Shown here one piece after another: positions 6,995-16,652 of a stretch of 64,000 nucleotides of DNA. Under the pieces are notes generated by a model that did not search any database, was not told the DNA's origin, and saw nothing but the letters and a program-made list of their open reading frames with translations. Made by a program: the position numbers and the translations under genes. Origin of the DNA: Acidobacteriota bacterium (lineage in GTDB: Bacteria; Acidobacteriota; Terriglobia; Bryobacterales; Bryobacteraceae). The stretch is taken from positions 204,249 through 268,248 of the forward strand of contig JAFDVZ010000008.1 of NCBI GenBank assembly GCA_018268715.1, in the 5' to 3' direction. Numbering within the stretch: the stretch's first letter is position 1; every line of letters begins with the position of its first letter.

Positions 6995-9142
6995 ATGAAA
7001 CGTCGAGAGTTCCTGGCCACGCCCGCCGGGGGATTCGCCATGGCGGCAACCCCGCCATCGCCCGCCATCGATTTTCGCTACGCGCCGCTGTCCTATCAAA
7101 CGGCGTATTGTTACCCGGACGATCCGCACAAGAGTCTGGTGGGTGAACACGGCGAACTGCGCATTGGCCATCCGGGATCCGGCAAGCCGCTCGAGTATTT
7201 CACCTCGATCGTCGAATTCTCGGCATCCGGCATGGAGACCGATCGAGTTGTGAGTCAGAAACTCGAATCGCCTCGAACTCCGATAGTTCGAACGGTGCTT
7301 GAGCGATCCGCACTGCGTATCGAGCTCACCACGTTCGCCACGAATCGCGCGGGCGAAGGCCGCGTCGACAACGTCATCGCCGAATTCCGGCCGAAGGGCG
7401 ATGCGCTGCGCGTGGCGCCGCTGGTCCGCATCTCCACTCGCGATGAGTTAGCAACGGCGCCCCCCGTCGATGGGCGGACCGAAGTGAGGAAGAAGGACGG
7501 GACGCTGTTCCTGCTCTCCGACGCGCCCCTTCGAATTCACGACTCAGGCCACGGAGCGGTGTTGTTCGCGCCCGTCCACGCCGCGTCGACAGAACGCCCC
7601 GCGCGTCTGTTCTTCCGCTTTCCACAAGAAGGCCAATCGGCCGAGCGCCTCTCCCGCGGGTTGGGCGAACCCGACGCGATGCTTGCCAGCGCACGGGAAT
7701 GGTGGACCGCGTGGCGACCATACGGCGGCAAGGTGAACTGGAGCCTGGCTGGGCGCTACCAGGAGTTCCTGGACGCCTGCGCCCGAAACATCCAGCAGGC
7801 TCGCGAGGTGAAGAACGGGCGCAAGACCTTCCAGGTGGGCCCGACGGTGTACCGGGGTCTATGGATCGTGGACGGCAATTTCCTCCTCGAAGCCGCGCGC
7901 TACCTGGGCTACGACGAAGAAGCGCGGCAAGGCCTTGAAGCCACCTGGGCGCACCAGCGCGATGACGGCGGCGTGTTCGCGGCGGTGCAAGGACCGTTCT
8001 GGAAAGACACTGGCATCGCCATGTTCACGATGGTGCGGCAGGCCGAATTGAGCCAGGATTGGACGTACTTCCGCACCATGGCCCCGAACATTCTGAAGGC
8101 CGCCCGCTTTCTCGAGCAGGCCCGCGACCGTTCCATCCGCGAAGGCGGAACGAACGGCCGTTATCGAATCCTGCCCGCCGGCCTGGGCGATGGCGGCCTG
8201 GCCGGCGCGAAACATGAATTCACCAACACGGTTTGGGCGCTGGCGGGGCTCAGAGCGGTTTCCGACGCCGCCAGGCGATTGGAACTCCCCGGGTTCGTTT
8301 CGGTCAGCAAGCTCCACGATGAGTTGCACGAGGACTGCCTGAAAGCCGCCCGCCAGGAGATGCGGCGCCATCCGCGGGGCTTCGAGTTCCTGCCCATGTT
8401 GACGCGCGACGATCCCGGCTGGAGCGAGCCCGACGAATGGAATCGGCCACGCCTCCAGGTGGCGCAGTGGGCTCTGTCGCACGCCATCTACCCTGGCCTT
8501 GTGTTTGCGAAAGACGATCCCGTGGTGCGCGGACACGTGTCTCTCATGCGAGCCTGCACCGAGGAGGACGTGCCGATCGAAACGGGCTGGCTTCCGCACG
8601 AGGGGCTGTGGACCTATAACGCGCCCTTCGTGTCGCATGTCTATCTGTGGGCCGGCCGCGCTGACTGGGCGAGCCAGACCTTCACCGGCTTCCTGAACCA
8701 CGCAAGCCCCCTGTACTGTTGGCGCGAGGAGATGCCGCTGCGTCAATCGGCGGTGTCGAACTACGTCGGCGACATGCCTCATAATTGGGCCAGCGCGGAA
8801 TGCGTACTGTACCTGCGCCACATGTTCGCCCTCGAGGACGGCCGCTCCCTGCGGTTGTTGGCGGGCCTGACCACCACTGAGTTGGAGCAAGGAGACCGTT
8901 GGCAGCTTGAGCAGACACCCACACGCTTCGGCAGGCTCGATCTCAAGTTGACTCGACAGGGCGGCGCGTGGAGGCTCGAATTCGCGCGAGACTCCGGCGA
9001 CGCGCCAGGTGAGGTCGTCCTGCCCAGGCGCCTCGCGGGCCGCTTCACGGCGGGTGAACTGAAGGGAGCGGCTCACCGAATCTCGGGCGACCGCGTCCTC
9101 GTGGAACCCGGCGCGCGCTCCTGGTCCTGCGTATGGAGCTAG
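6995..9142 (+). CDS. Tat-signalled six-hairpin glycosidase-like protein
   Basis: 715 residues; ATG 6995 is preceded by GGAGG at 6983-6987, seven bases upstream. The N-terminus MKRREFLATPAGGFAMAA fits a Tat signal (RREFL). A beta-rich N-terminal domain (to about residue 220) is followed by an all-alpha region (about 245-640) with repeated helical-hairpin motifs such as GLWIVDGNFLLEAARYLGY, VFAAVQGPFWKDTGIAMFTM and TGWLPHEGLWTYNAPFVSHVY, the look of an (alpha/alpha)6 toroid glycosidase. Acidic residues in GNFLLEAARY and WREEMPLRQ could be catalytic but are unassigned. Likely periplasmic or secreted glycan hydrolase or lyase; family unresolved. The stop codon lies in a CTAG shared with the stop of the convergent histidine kinase. 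Confidence 0.6.
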   Translation: MKRREFLATPAGGFAMAATPPSPAIDFRYAPLSYQTAYCYPDDPHKSLVGEHGELRIGHPGSGKPLEYFTSIVEFSASGMETDRVVSQKLESPRTPIVRTVLERSALRIELTTFATNRAGEGRVDNVIAEFRPKGDALRVAPLVRISTRDELATAPPVDGRTEVRKKDGTLFLLSDAPLRIHDSGHGAVLFAPVHAASTERPARLFFRFPQEGQSAERLSRGLGEPDAMLASAREWWTAWRPYGGKVNWSLAGRYQEFLDACARNIQQAREVKNGRKTFQVGPTVYRGLWIVDGNFLLEAARYLGYDEEARQGLEATWAHQRDDGGVFAAVQGPFWKDTGIAMFTMVRQAELSQDWTYFRTMAPNILKAARFLEQARDRSIREGGTNGRYRILPAGLGDGGLAGAKHEFTNTVWALAGLRAVSDAARRLELPGFVSVSKLHDELHEDCLKAARQEMRRHPRGFEFLPMLTRDDPGWSEPDEWNRPRLQVAQWALSHAIYPGLVFAKDDPVVRGHVSLMRACTEEDVPIETGWLPHEGLWTYNAPFVSHVYLWAGRADWASQTFTGFLNHASPLYCWREEMPLRQSAVSNYVGDMPHNWASAECVLYLRHMFALEDGRSLRLLAGLTTTELEQGDRWQLEQTPTRFGRLDLKLTRQGGAWRLEFARDSGDAPGEVVLPRRLAGRFTAGELKGAAHRISGDRVLVEPGARSWSCVWS

Positions 9143-10557
9143 TCGGACCTCGACGGTAGGCGCACGGTGAACGTCGAACCCACGCCCGGCGTGCTGGCTA
9201 ACTCCACGGTTCCCCCGTGGGCTTCGGCGATCCACTTGACGATCGGGAGGCCCAGGCCAAACCCGCCCGCCACGCGGCTTCGCGCCTCGTCGCCGCGATA
9301 GAACCGTTCGAAAACTCGCGGGATCGCACCAGCGGCGATGCCAATACCGTTGTCGACGATGCGGATGTCGACGCCCGCCGGGCGCCGGTCCAGCACGGCG
9401 GTGACCTTACCTCCGGCCGGCGTGTAGCGAATCGCGTTATCCAGAAGATTCAGCGTCATGCGTCGCAGCAACGCTTCGTCGCCTCGATAGGGGACGTCGC
9501 CGTCAACGCGGCACTCAATCGTGATGGCCTTCCCGGCGGCGAGCGCCTGCGCCGACCGGCAGCATTCGGCAAGCAGGTCGTTCCAGTACAACTCCCCGGC
9601 GCGCAACGCGTAGTGGCCGGCGTCGGCGCGCGTGAGGTTCAACAGATCGTCGATCAGAATCGACAGCCGCTTGGACTCTTCATGGATCGCCTGCAGCGCA
9701 TCGCGGTATTCCGACGCCGGGCGCTCCCGGCTAAGCGCGACATCGGCTTCTCCGCGGACAACCGACACAGGCGTTCGCAACTCATGCGAGGCGTCGGCGA
9801 TGAACCGCCGCATCGTATCGAACGACGCGTCGAGCCGGGCCAGCAGCCCGTTGAACGCCGTCGCCAGCGTCTCCAGTTCGTTGCTGGGCGAGTCGATCTC
9901 CAGCCGCCGGTTAAGATTCTGGCTGGTGATCGACTGGCACTGTTCCGCCATATCGCGTAACGGCCGCAAGTTGCGCGTCGCCAGCGCATACCCGCCCGCG
10001 CCGGCGGCGGCCAGCAGCAAAGGCAACCCGAACAGCAGCAGGCGTTGCACGATGCCCAGGCTGCCGTCGATCGACACGCGCGACATCAGCGCCAGCACGT
10101 GAAACGCCCGTCCGCCGTACTCGGAACGCTGGATCATCGCGCGTCCGCCCGCCTTTGTGAAAGCCGGAACATCGTACGCTTGGCCAATCGCCGAAGCGCC
10201 CCGCGCGGTCATCACGGAGGCCAGCAGCGCCGGGGGCGCGGCGTTGTTGGACGCAAGCAGCCGCGCCCCGTCATAGACGCCGAGAACAACGCCGCGCACG
10301 TTCATCTCGTTCACGGCCTCGGTCGCCGCGGCGATTGCATCGCCCTTCATCTCCTGCATCTCGCTCAGAAACAGCGCCGCAGCGCTACGGCTTTCCGCAT
10401 CCAGCGTCTCATCCAACTGGTTTCGCAACCCGCGCTCCAGCGCCGTATACAACACTACGCTGAACACAGCGAACAGCGCGGTGAACAGCGCCAGATACCA
10501 CAGCGTGATTCGCAGCCGGAAGCTCCTAAGCACCGGGTCCTCCGGCGCAAAGAACAT
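9139..10557 (-). CDS. Two-component sensor histidine kinase
   Basis: 472 residues from ATG 10557, overlapping the regulator gene by 32 bases; a GTG at 10533 would give a shorter protein starting just before the first helix. Layout: TM1 (LRITLWYLALFTALFAVFSV), periplasmic sensor about 40-165, TM2 (LLLFGLPLLLAAAGAGGYAL), HAMP, HisKA with FIADASHELRTPVSVV (phospho-acceptor His), and HATPase with N box LLDNAIRYTP, G1 DNGIGIA, F box RVFERFYRGD and G2 GGFGLGLPIV. A complete CusS/HAE-type kinase. It is the last gene of the operon that also encodes the RND tripartite pump, so it most likely senses a toxic compound or envelope stress and controls that pump through the adjacent regulator. Confidence 0.92.
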   Translation of the reverse strand: MFFAPEDPVLRSFRLRITLWYLALFTALFAVFSVVLYTALERGLRNQLDETLDAESRSAAALFLSEMQEMKGDAIAAATEAVNEMNVRGVVLGVYDGARLLASNNAAPPALLASVMTARGASAIGQAYDVPAFTKAGGRAMIQRSEYGGRAFHVLALMSRVSIDGSLGIVQRLLLFGLPLLLAAAGAGGYALATRNLRPLRDMAEQCQSITSQNLNRRLEIDSPSNELETLATAFNGLLARLDASFDTMRRFIADASHELRTPVSVVRGEADVALSRERPASEYRDALQAIHEESKRLSILIDDLLNLTRADAGHYALRAGELYWNDLLAECCRSAQALAAGKAITIECRVDGDVPYRGDEALLRRMTLNLLDNAIRYTPAGGKVTAVLDRRPAGVDIRIVDNGIGIAAGAIPRVFERFYRGDEARSRVAGGFGLGLPIVKWIAEAHGGTVELASTPGVGSTFTVRLPSRSD

Positions 10558-11209
10558 AGCCCTCGCCCCGGCGCGTATGAATCAGCGGCTCTGCGGCGCC
10601 TGCGTCGATTTTGCCTCGGAGCCGGCGGATGTGCACATCGATGGTGTTGGACAGCGGATCGAAACTTTCGTCCCAAACATGCCGCGCGATGCGATCACGA
10701 TCCACCACGCGATTCTCGTTCAACATCAGAAACTCGAGTAGCGCGTATTCCTTCGCCGTCAACGTGATGGCGCGTCCCCCCCGCGTGGCCCGATGGCTGG
10801 CCGTGTCCAGTTCCAGATCGGCGACGCGGAGCGCGGCGGGCCTCAGCACTTCGGCTCGACGCGCGAGCGCCCGCAATCGCGCCAGCAGCTCCTTGAAATC
10901 GAAGGGCTTGATGAGATAGTCGTCGGCGCCGCAATCCAGTCCCGTCACCCGGTCTTCCACCGCATCCCGCGCGGTCAACATCAGCACAGGCGCGCGAATC
11001 CCTCGCCGGCGCAGTTCCCGGCACACGGCGAACCCATCGCGGCCGGGAATCATCACGTCGAGGATGATGAAGTCGTACTGGTTGGCGCCAGCCCAGTACA
11101 GCGCTTCATCCCCATGCGCCGTCACATCCACCGCATACGCGTTCTCGCCCAAGCCCTTGGCGATGAAATGGGCCACCCGGACTTCGTCTTCCACCAGCAG
11201 GATTCGCAC
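10526..11209 (-). CDS. OmpR-family response regulator
   Basis: 227 residues, GTG start at 11209. Receiver domain with acidic pocket ED at 7-8, phospho-acceptor Asp51 (FIILDVMIPGRDG), Thr in LMLTARDAV and Lys in LIKPFDF. C-terminal winged helix (about 125-222) has the OmpR/PhoB pattern: LTAKEYALLEFLMLN, VWDESFDPLSNTIDVHIRRL and RRGEGYVL. DNA-binding transcription factor, activated by the overlapping histidine kinase. It lies 35 bases after the YncE-like gene on the same strand, so it is probably co-transcribed with the RND pump and may bind near the inverted repeat ahead of that operon (17951-17977); that last link is inference. Confidence 0.93.
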   Translation of the reverse strand: MRILLVEDEVRVAHFIAKGLGENAYAVDVTAHGDEALYWAGANQYDFIILDVMIPGRDGFAVCRELRRRGIRAPVLMLTARDAVEDRVTGLDCGADDYLIKPFDFKELLARLRALARRAEVLRPAALRVADLELDTASHRATRGGRAITLTAKEYALLEFLMLNENRVVDRDRIARHVWDESFDPLSNTIDVHIRRLRGKIDAGAAEPLIHTRRGEGYVLCAGGPGA

Positions 11210-11244
11210 GGCGTCTGCGCCAAGTCTACTAAAGAAGCGCTGGC

Positions 11245-12249
11245 TTACTTGCCCACCACCAGCACATGGAAGCTATCGGGAATGATCGGCGGCCGGCTCT
11301 TCTTCCCCGCCTTGGGCTCTGGCGCTGGCCCGAACTCCGCACCCAGCAGGTACACGCGGTGCTGACTGTAGTCCACCGCCATGGTCCGAGCGCCGCGGGA
11401 AGTCTGCACCGTGTCCACCGCCGTGTACTTCCCGTTCACCAGCTTTACCACCGTCAGTGTTCCATCCCCGCCGTTCGAGCTGAACGCCAGTCCCGTGCCC
11501 GGATCGAATCCCGCCCCGTCGGTCCCCGCCCCGATCCCCACCGTCGCGACCACCTTCATCGTGGCGATATCGGTGACGGCCATGGTCTTGTTGCCGCAAA
11601 CAGAGAACAGCTTTTTGTTCTTGCCGTCGATGGCCAGTCCGGAAGGCTCCTCGCAAGGAGCAAGCGGAGCGCGGCGCGTCACCGCCAGCTTCACCGCATC
11701 GATCTCCACGAGTTCACTCGTATTTTCGATGTTGACGTAGATCTTGCCGGCACCGTCCACCACGCAGAACTCGGGTTTGTCGCCCACCGGGAACGTCTTC
11801 ACGATCTCGTTCGTCTTCGCGTCGATCGCCGTGGAATCGTTCGACCGGCCATTGAAGGTAAACACGCGCTGCGTCTTCGGTTCAAAGCAGATGGAGTCCG
11901 GATTCTGGCCACCCACGGCGGGCTCTCCCAATCGCGCCAGAGTTTTCAAGTCGAAGACCGTCACGCTGTTTGACGACCCGTTGCTGATAAAGCCCTTGTT
12001 GAGATCGGGCGCCACCGCAATGCCGTGAACGCCGTGTAACTGGGTGATCTGTCCGATCACTTTGCCGGCCCCCAGGTCAACCACCTCCACCTGAGTCCCA
12101 TGCGAAAGATACAGACGGTTCGACTTACCTTCATAAGTCAGGTAATCCCATCCACCCGTGCCGCCGATCTTGATCTTGTTGAGAACCCGATACCCGTCTC
12201 CTGCAACAGCCGTCAGGGCGACGAAAGCAATCAGCAACGTGCGTTTCAT
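11245..12249 (-). CDS. YncE/YVTN-type beta-propeller protein, exported
   Basis: 334 residues with signal peptide MKRTLLIAFVALTAVAGDGY. Repeated blades follow the pattern 'V-D-L..GKVIG.I' and 'I-AV-PDLNKGFISNGSSNS', e.g. VEVVDLGAGKVIGQITQL, VTVFDLKTLARLG, STAIDAKTNEIVKTFPVG, MAVTDIATMKVVATVGIG, typical of the seven-bladed YncE/40-residue YVTN family. Periplasmic propellers of this type act as binding scaffolds; catalytic function is unknown. The ATG overlaps the RND pump stop as ATGA, and the two-component genes follow, so this propeller is embedded in an efflux operon, which is unusual and suggests a substrate-capture or signalling role. Confidence 0.8.
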   Translation of the reverse strand: MKRTLLIAFVALTAVAGDGYRVLNKIKIGGTGGWDYLTYEGKSNRLYLSHGTQVEVVDLGAGKVIGQITQLHGVHGIAVAPDLNKGFISNGSSNSVTVFDLKTLARLGEPAVGGQNPDSICFEPKTQRVFTFNGRSNDSTAIDAKTNEIVKTFPVGDKPEFCVVDGAGKIYVNIENTSELVEIDAVKLAVTRRAPLAPCEEPSGLAIDGKNKKLFSVCGNKTMAVTDIATMKVVATVGIGAGTDGAGFDPGTGLAFSSNGGDGTLTVVKLVNGKYTAVDTVQTSRGARTMAVDYSQHRVYLLGAEFGPAPEPKAGKKSRPPIIPDSFHVLVVGK

Positions 12250-15200
12250 TCAGTGACTCCAGTTTCTGCGTCCCGGCCGCCGATGTAATGGCGCACGGCG
12301 GGAGTGACGACAAGTGATAGGACCATGGACGCGCAGACGCCGCCGATCACGGCGATCGCCAGCGGCTGCAACATCTGCGAACCCGCCCCCCAAGCCAGCG
12401 CAAGGGGAACCATGCCGGCCACGGTGGCGAGCGCGGTCATGAGGATCGGGCGCAGCCGCCGTTCGCCGGCGCGAATCATGCTCTCTTCCGGATCCATCCC
12501 GGCCGCGCGATACTTCTGATCGGCGTCAAGCAGCAGGATGCCGTTCTTCGCCACGATGCCCACCACCATGATCAGCCCCATGAAAGACGACAAGTTGAAG
12601 GTGGTGCGCGTCACCAGGAGCGCAAGGAACACGCCTGAGGTGGAAAGCAGCGCCGAACTGATCACGGCCACTGGCGCTGCGAAGTTGCGGAATTCGAATA
12701 GCAGTACGATGAACACCAACACCACGGCCAACGCCAGAACGAACGCCAGATCCTTGAAGGACCGTTGCTGCTCCTCGAACTGGCCGCCGTAATCGACACG
12801 GATGCTGGGCGGCAGGTTCATCTGCTTGACAGCCTCCTGCACCTTCGCCATGCCATCGCCCAGATTCACGCCTTCAAACCGCGCGGTCACCGCGACAAAA
12901 CGCTGCAGGTTCTCGCGCCGGATTTCCGTCTGGCCCGGAATCTCAATCATCGACGCAAGCGACCCGAGCGTCGCCGTTTTGCCTGTGGAACTCACCAACG
13001 TCGTGTTGCGGATCGAATCGAGCGAAGCGCGCGTCTGTGCGGGGAAGCGAACGCGGATGTTGTACGAACGGTCGTTCACCACCACCGGGGCCGTGGCCGG
13101 TTCGCCCTGTAGAATCGCCGACGCGTCCAGTTCGAGTTCCTGCGCCGTGAATCCGGCCCGCGCCGCCAGCACGGGATCGACGTTGAACGTCATGGCTGTG
13201 CCGCTGATCGTATTGTCGATGCCGTTCAGCATATCCACCACGCCGGGGATCTTTTTGATGGTCCCGCCCACCGCCGGCGCCCAGCGTCGCAGCAGATCGG
13301 GATCCTGCGAAAACAGCTTGATCACCACCGGTTCAGGCGCGCTGGTCAGATCGCCGATCATGTCCTGCAACAGCTTCATGAACTCGCAGTCCAACACGGG
13401 CTCTGCTTCCTTGATCTTGTCGCGCAGTTCGGCGATGATCGCGTCGGATGCGCGCTTCCGGTCACGCTTGAACTTCACTGAGATATCGCCGGTGTTGGCC
13501 TCGGTCACCGCCGCCAGCCCCAATTGCAGACCGGTGCGCCGAGACGTGCTCTCCACCTCGGGCGTATCCTTGAGGATCTGCTCGACATGACTGATGACAC
13601 GGTTGGTCTCCTTCAGCGAGGAGCCGGCTGGCATGATGTAGTCGAGGATGAAGCCGCCCTCGTCGATTTCCGGCAACAGGTCCGAACCCAGGTTTCGGTA
13701 GCAGACCCAGGAGACGCCAATCAGCGCGATGGAAAACACCGCCAGCAACGCCGGATGTTCCAAGGTGACGCGGAGGACGCGAGCGTAAAACTCCATCCAT
13801 CGCCCCGGCGCCGTTTCCCCGCGCTCGCCGGCGGCCGGCGCCTGACTCCTGCGTGAACGCAGAAAGTAATGGCTGAGGGCGGGGGTCCAGGTCAGCGCCA
13901 GCGCGAGCGAAGTCAGCAGCGCGACGCCCACGGTGACGGCGAGGGCGCGGAAGAACACGCCCGTAACGCCCGTAATCGCCACCAGCGGCAGAAACACCAC
14001 GATCGGCGTCACCGTCGATCCGATCAGCGGAACGCGAATCTCGCCGATCGCATTGCGGATGGCCTCGGCGCGAGACTGACCGGAGTCACGGTGCAAAACG
14101 ATGTTCTCCACCACCACGATGGCGTCGTCGATCACCAGACCGACAGCCGCCGCAAGCCCGCCCAGAGTCATCAGGTTGAACGTCTGGTCGAGCACCCGCA
14201 GCGCGATGAACGTGACGCCGATCGTCGCCGGTATCACCAGCCCGGCCACCAGCGACGTGCCCCAGTCGCGCAGAAACAGCACCATGATCAGCGAGGCCAG
14301 CACCAGTCCAATGAGAATCGCGTCTCGAACGCTGGTGATCGAGTCCGTCACGATCTCGGATTGATCGTAGAACGGCTTCAACTCAACCGCCGACGGCAGT
14401 TCCTTTCGTAACCTCTCCACTTCCTTGCGAACCGCATCCGCCGTTGTCACCGTATTGCTAGCGGGCTGTCGAAAGATGTTCAGCAGCACCGCGGGCTTGC
14501 GATTCGCGGTCACCACCGTATAGACGGGCATCACCGAATTCTCCACCGTTCCCACGTCGGCGATGCGCACGGGCGTCCCCGCGGACGTCGTCTTGATGAC
14601 GATGTTCGAGATCTCCTCGGGAGTGCGGGTCTGTCCGCTCACCAGACTGAGAATCAGTTGATGGCGAGCCTCGATCAACCCGGGCGAATCGATCATGTTG
14701 CTGCGGCTGATGGCGTCCAATATGTTCGGCACGGTGACGCCCGTCTGAATCAGCTTCGCCATGTCGGGCTGCACCTGGAACTCGGGCGTATGTCCGCCTT
14801 GCACCACCACCGTCGACACTCCGGGCTGCCGGTTGAGCCGCGGCTTCAGGTCATAAGTCGCAAGCTCCCACAGCCGTGTCTGTGGAATCCTGTCGGAAGT
14901 GATGCTGTAGCCTATGATCGGAAACGCCGCAAACGTCAACCGGTTCGTCGTGATCTTCGCGGTGGCGGGCAGCGTCGGCTGAATACGCGCCAGCGCCGCA
15001 TTCACCAGCTCGAGCGTCCTGTGTATGTCGGAGCGCCAATCGAAAAACAGGTCCACTTCCGCGCTGCCGCGGCTGGTGATGGAAAACAGATGATCCAGGC
15101 CCGGGACGCTGTTCACCGTCTCTTCAATCGGTTTGGTGACGGTCACCAGCATCTGGTCGATCGGAAAGACGCCGTTGTCGATCCCGACGACGATTCGCGG

Positions 15201-15335
15201 GAAGTCGGTGGATGGAAACACCGCCACCGGAATGTCGACCGCCAGATAGACGCCTGCCGCTACCAACGTAAGGATTACGAATATGATCGGCTTGCCAAGA
15301 CGCGCCGTCCAGTGCAATGAGTTGGAGGGGCTCAT
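12246..15335 (-). CDS. RND-family efflux transporter (AcrB/MexB/CzcA superfamily)
   Basis: 1029 residues, full RND length. TM1 follows the N-terminus (PIIFVILTLVAAGVYLAVDI); two large periplasmic loops and two six-helix bundles are present. The proton-relay motif in TM4 is VGLVIDDAIVVVENI, with the adjacent Asp pair of HAE-type pumps. Other RND markers: PSTDFPRIVVGIDN, the motif 'GSTVTPIVVFLPLVAITGVT' and the C-terminal repeat GIVAKNGILLLDADQ with RAGERRLRPILMTALATVAG. Inner-membrane, proton-driven exporter forming a trimer with the co-encoded fusion protein and TolC-like channel. Start overlaps the fusion protein stop (ATGA) and its own stop overlaps the propeller start. Substrate is not evident; the double Asp argues for organic compounds rather than heavy metals, weakly. 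Confidence 0.92.
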   Translation of the reverse strand: MSPSNSLHWTARLGKPIIFVILTLVAAGVYLAVDIPVAVFPSTDFPRIVVGIDNGVFPIDQMLVTVTKPIEETVNSVPGLDHLFSITSRGSAEVDLFFDWRSDIHRTLELVNAALARIQPTLPATAKITTNRLTFAAFPIIGYSITSDRIPQTRLWELATYDLKPRLNRQPGVSTVVVQGGHTPEFQVQPDMAKLIQTGVTVPNILDAISRSNMIDSPGLIEARHQLILSLVSGQTRTPEEISNIVIKTTSAGTPVRIADVGTVENSVMPVYTVVTANRKPAVLLNIFRQPASNTVTTADAVRKEVERLRKELPSAVELKPFYDQSEIVTDSITSVRDAILIGLVLASLIMVLFLRDWGTSLVAGLVIPATIGVTFIALRVLDQTFNLMTLGGLAAAVGLVIDDAIVVVENIVLHRDSGQSRAEAIRNAIGEIRVPLIGSTVTPIVVFLPLVAITGVTGVFFRALAVTVGVALLTSLALALTWTPALSHYFLRSRRSQAPAAGERGETAPGRWMEFYARVLRVTLEHPALLAVFSIALIGVSWVCYRNLGSDLLPEIDEGGFILDYIMPAGSSLKETNRVISHVEQILKDTPEVESTSRRTGLQLGLAAVTEANTGDISVKFKRDRKRASDAIIAELRDKIKEAEPVLDCEFMKLLQDMIGDLTSAPEPVVIKLFSQDPDLLRRWAPAVGGTIKKIPGVVDMLNGIDNTISGTAMTFNVDPVLAARAGFTAQELELDASAILQGEPATAPVVVNDRSYNIRVRFPAQTRASLDSIRNTTLVSSTGKTATLGSLASMIEIPGQTEIRRENLQRFVAVTARFEGVNLGDGMAKVQEAVKQMNLPPSIRVDYGGQFEEQQRSFKDLAFVLALAVVLVFIVLLFEFRNFAAPVAVISSALLSTSGVFLALLVTRTTFNLSSFMGLIMVVGIVAKNGILLLDADQKYRAAGMDPEESMIRAGERRLRPILMTALATVAGMVPLALAWGAGSQMLQPLAIAVIGGVCASMVLSLVVTPAVRHYIGGRDAETGVTE

Positions 15336-16648
15336 TTCGCTTTCGGCTTCGCCTCGTCTTTCTTCTGTTCCTTGCCGCCCGGCTCGGAATCGCCATTTTC
15401 GTCTTCGTCCTCGGCTTCCTTCACCGTGGTGTCGACAACCTTCACCTTCTGTTTGTCGTCGAGCCCCATGCCCCCGACAATCACCACCTCATCGCCCGGC
15501 TGCACACCATTGAGGATCTGAACCTTCCCGCCCTCGCGGACGCCCAACTCCACCTTCTTGCGGTGCGCGCGCGAATCGCTCGACACGGTCACCACCGCGT
15601 CGCCCCCTTCTTCGCCCGGCAGGATGGCGGCCGCCGGCACAACCGCGGCGGCTTTGAACACTTCCGCGACGATCACCGCGTGGACTCCGATCCCCGGCTT
15701 CAACCTGCCTTCCGGATTGGCGATCTCGATCCAAACCTGCACCGTCGTCGTATTGGGATCGCTGGCCGGGCTCACCACCGTCACTTTGCCCTCCAGCGGC
15801 TCCTTGCTGTCCTGCAATGTGAGAATCGCGGACTGCCCCGCCCGCACAATCGCGGCCTGTTTCAACGGCACGTTCACTCGAGCCACCACCCGCGAGATGT
15901 CCACCACGGTCAACAACGGCGTACCCGGACTCGCCAACTCACCGGCGTACAATGGACGGTCCGCGACAACCCCGGAGATCGGACTGAGAATCCTCGAGTA
16001 CGTCACCTGCGCCTGAAGGGACTGATAGTGCGACCGGGCCGCGGCCACCTGCGCGGCGGCCGTCTTCATCTGCTCGTCCTTGGCGACGGCCACGAGCGCG
16101 CGCAGGTGCTCCTCGGCAGCCAGAGACTGTCCATTGGCCTGCGCCCACGCCACCTGGGCTTCATCCACCTGCCTGCGCGCCAGGGCGCCTTGACGGAACA
16201 GATCCTGCCGGCTATCGAGCACTTTCTTGGCGGCGTCCAGCGACTGGCGGGCCGCGTCCACGTCGGTCTTGGCTTTCACCGTCGCTTCGGGTATGGCTGC
16301 GCCGCGGGTCGCCCGCAGATTCGACTCAGCCTGCTCCACCCCGCCCTGGCCCTCCTCGGCCGCCGCGGCAATATCTCGATTCTCCAGCTCAGCCAATAAC
16401 TGCCCCTGCTTCACAAAATCGCCGCGATTCACAAGGAACTTCCGAACCGGAGCGGCGATCTTGGGGGTCACGCTCGCCTGGTCCCGCGGGAACAACACTC
16501 CATCCCCGACAGCGACCCGCCGAATGGTGTCCTGCGTCACCGCGGTAACCTGGACGGGCGCCGGAGCCTCTACCTCTTCCTTGTTAGGCTTCGAACAGGA
16601 GCTGGTCAGGATGACTGCTATAGCCGCGAGATAGAAATTCCTGTTCAT
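15332..16648 (-). CDS. RND efflux membrane-fusion (periplasmic adaptor) lipoprotein
   Basis: 438 residues from ATG 16648, chosen because the protein then begins with a lipoprotein signal MNRNFYLAAIAVILTSSCSK, with the lipobox Cys at residue 18. Domains in order: barrel-sandwich/lipoyl half (APVRKFLVNRGDFVKQGQLL), long alpha-helical hairpin (about 95-200, rich in Ala, Gln and Glu), second lipoyl half (RILSPISGVVADRPLYAGEL) and beta-barrel/MP domains. This links the RND pump to the outer-membrane channel. The C-terminus carries an odd, highly charged tail (VKEAEDEDENGDSEPGGKEQ and then Lys-rich) absent from standard adaptors. Only four bases separate it from the upstream outer-membrane gene. 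Confidence 0.9.
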   Translation of the reverse strand: MNRNFYLAAIAVILTSSCSKPNKEEVEAPAPVQVTAVTQDTIRRVAVGDGVLFPRDQASVTPKIAAPVRKFLVNRGDFVKQGQLLAELENRDIAAAAEEGQGGVEQAESNLRATRGAAIPEATVKAKTDVDAARQSLDAAKKVLDSRQDLFRQGALARRQVDEAQVAWAQANGQSLAAEEHLRALVAVAKDEQMKTAAAQVAAARSHYQSLQAQVTYSRILSPISGVVADRPLYAGELASPGTPLLTVVDISRVVARVNVPLKQAAIVRAGQSAILTLQDSKEPLEGKVTVVSPASDPNTTTVQVWIEIANPEGRLKPGIGVHAVIVAEVFKAAAVVPAAAILPGEEGGDAVVTVSSDSRAHRKKVELGVREGGKVQILNGVQPGDEVVIVGGMGLDDKQKVKVVDTTVKEAEDEDENGDSEPGGKEQKKDEAKPKAK

Positions 16649-16652
16649 GTTC

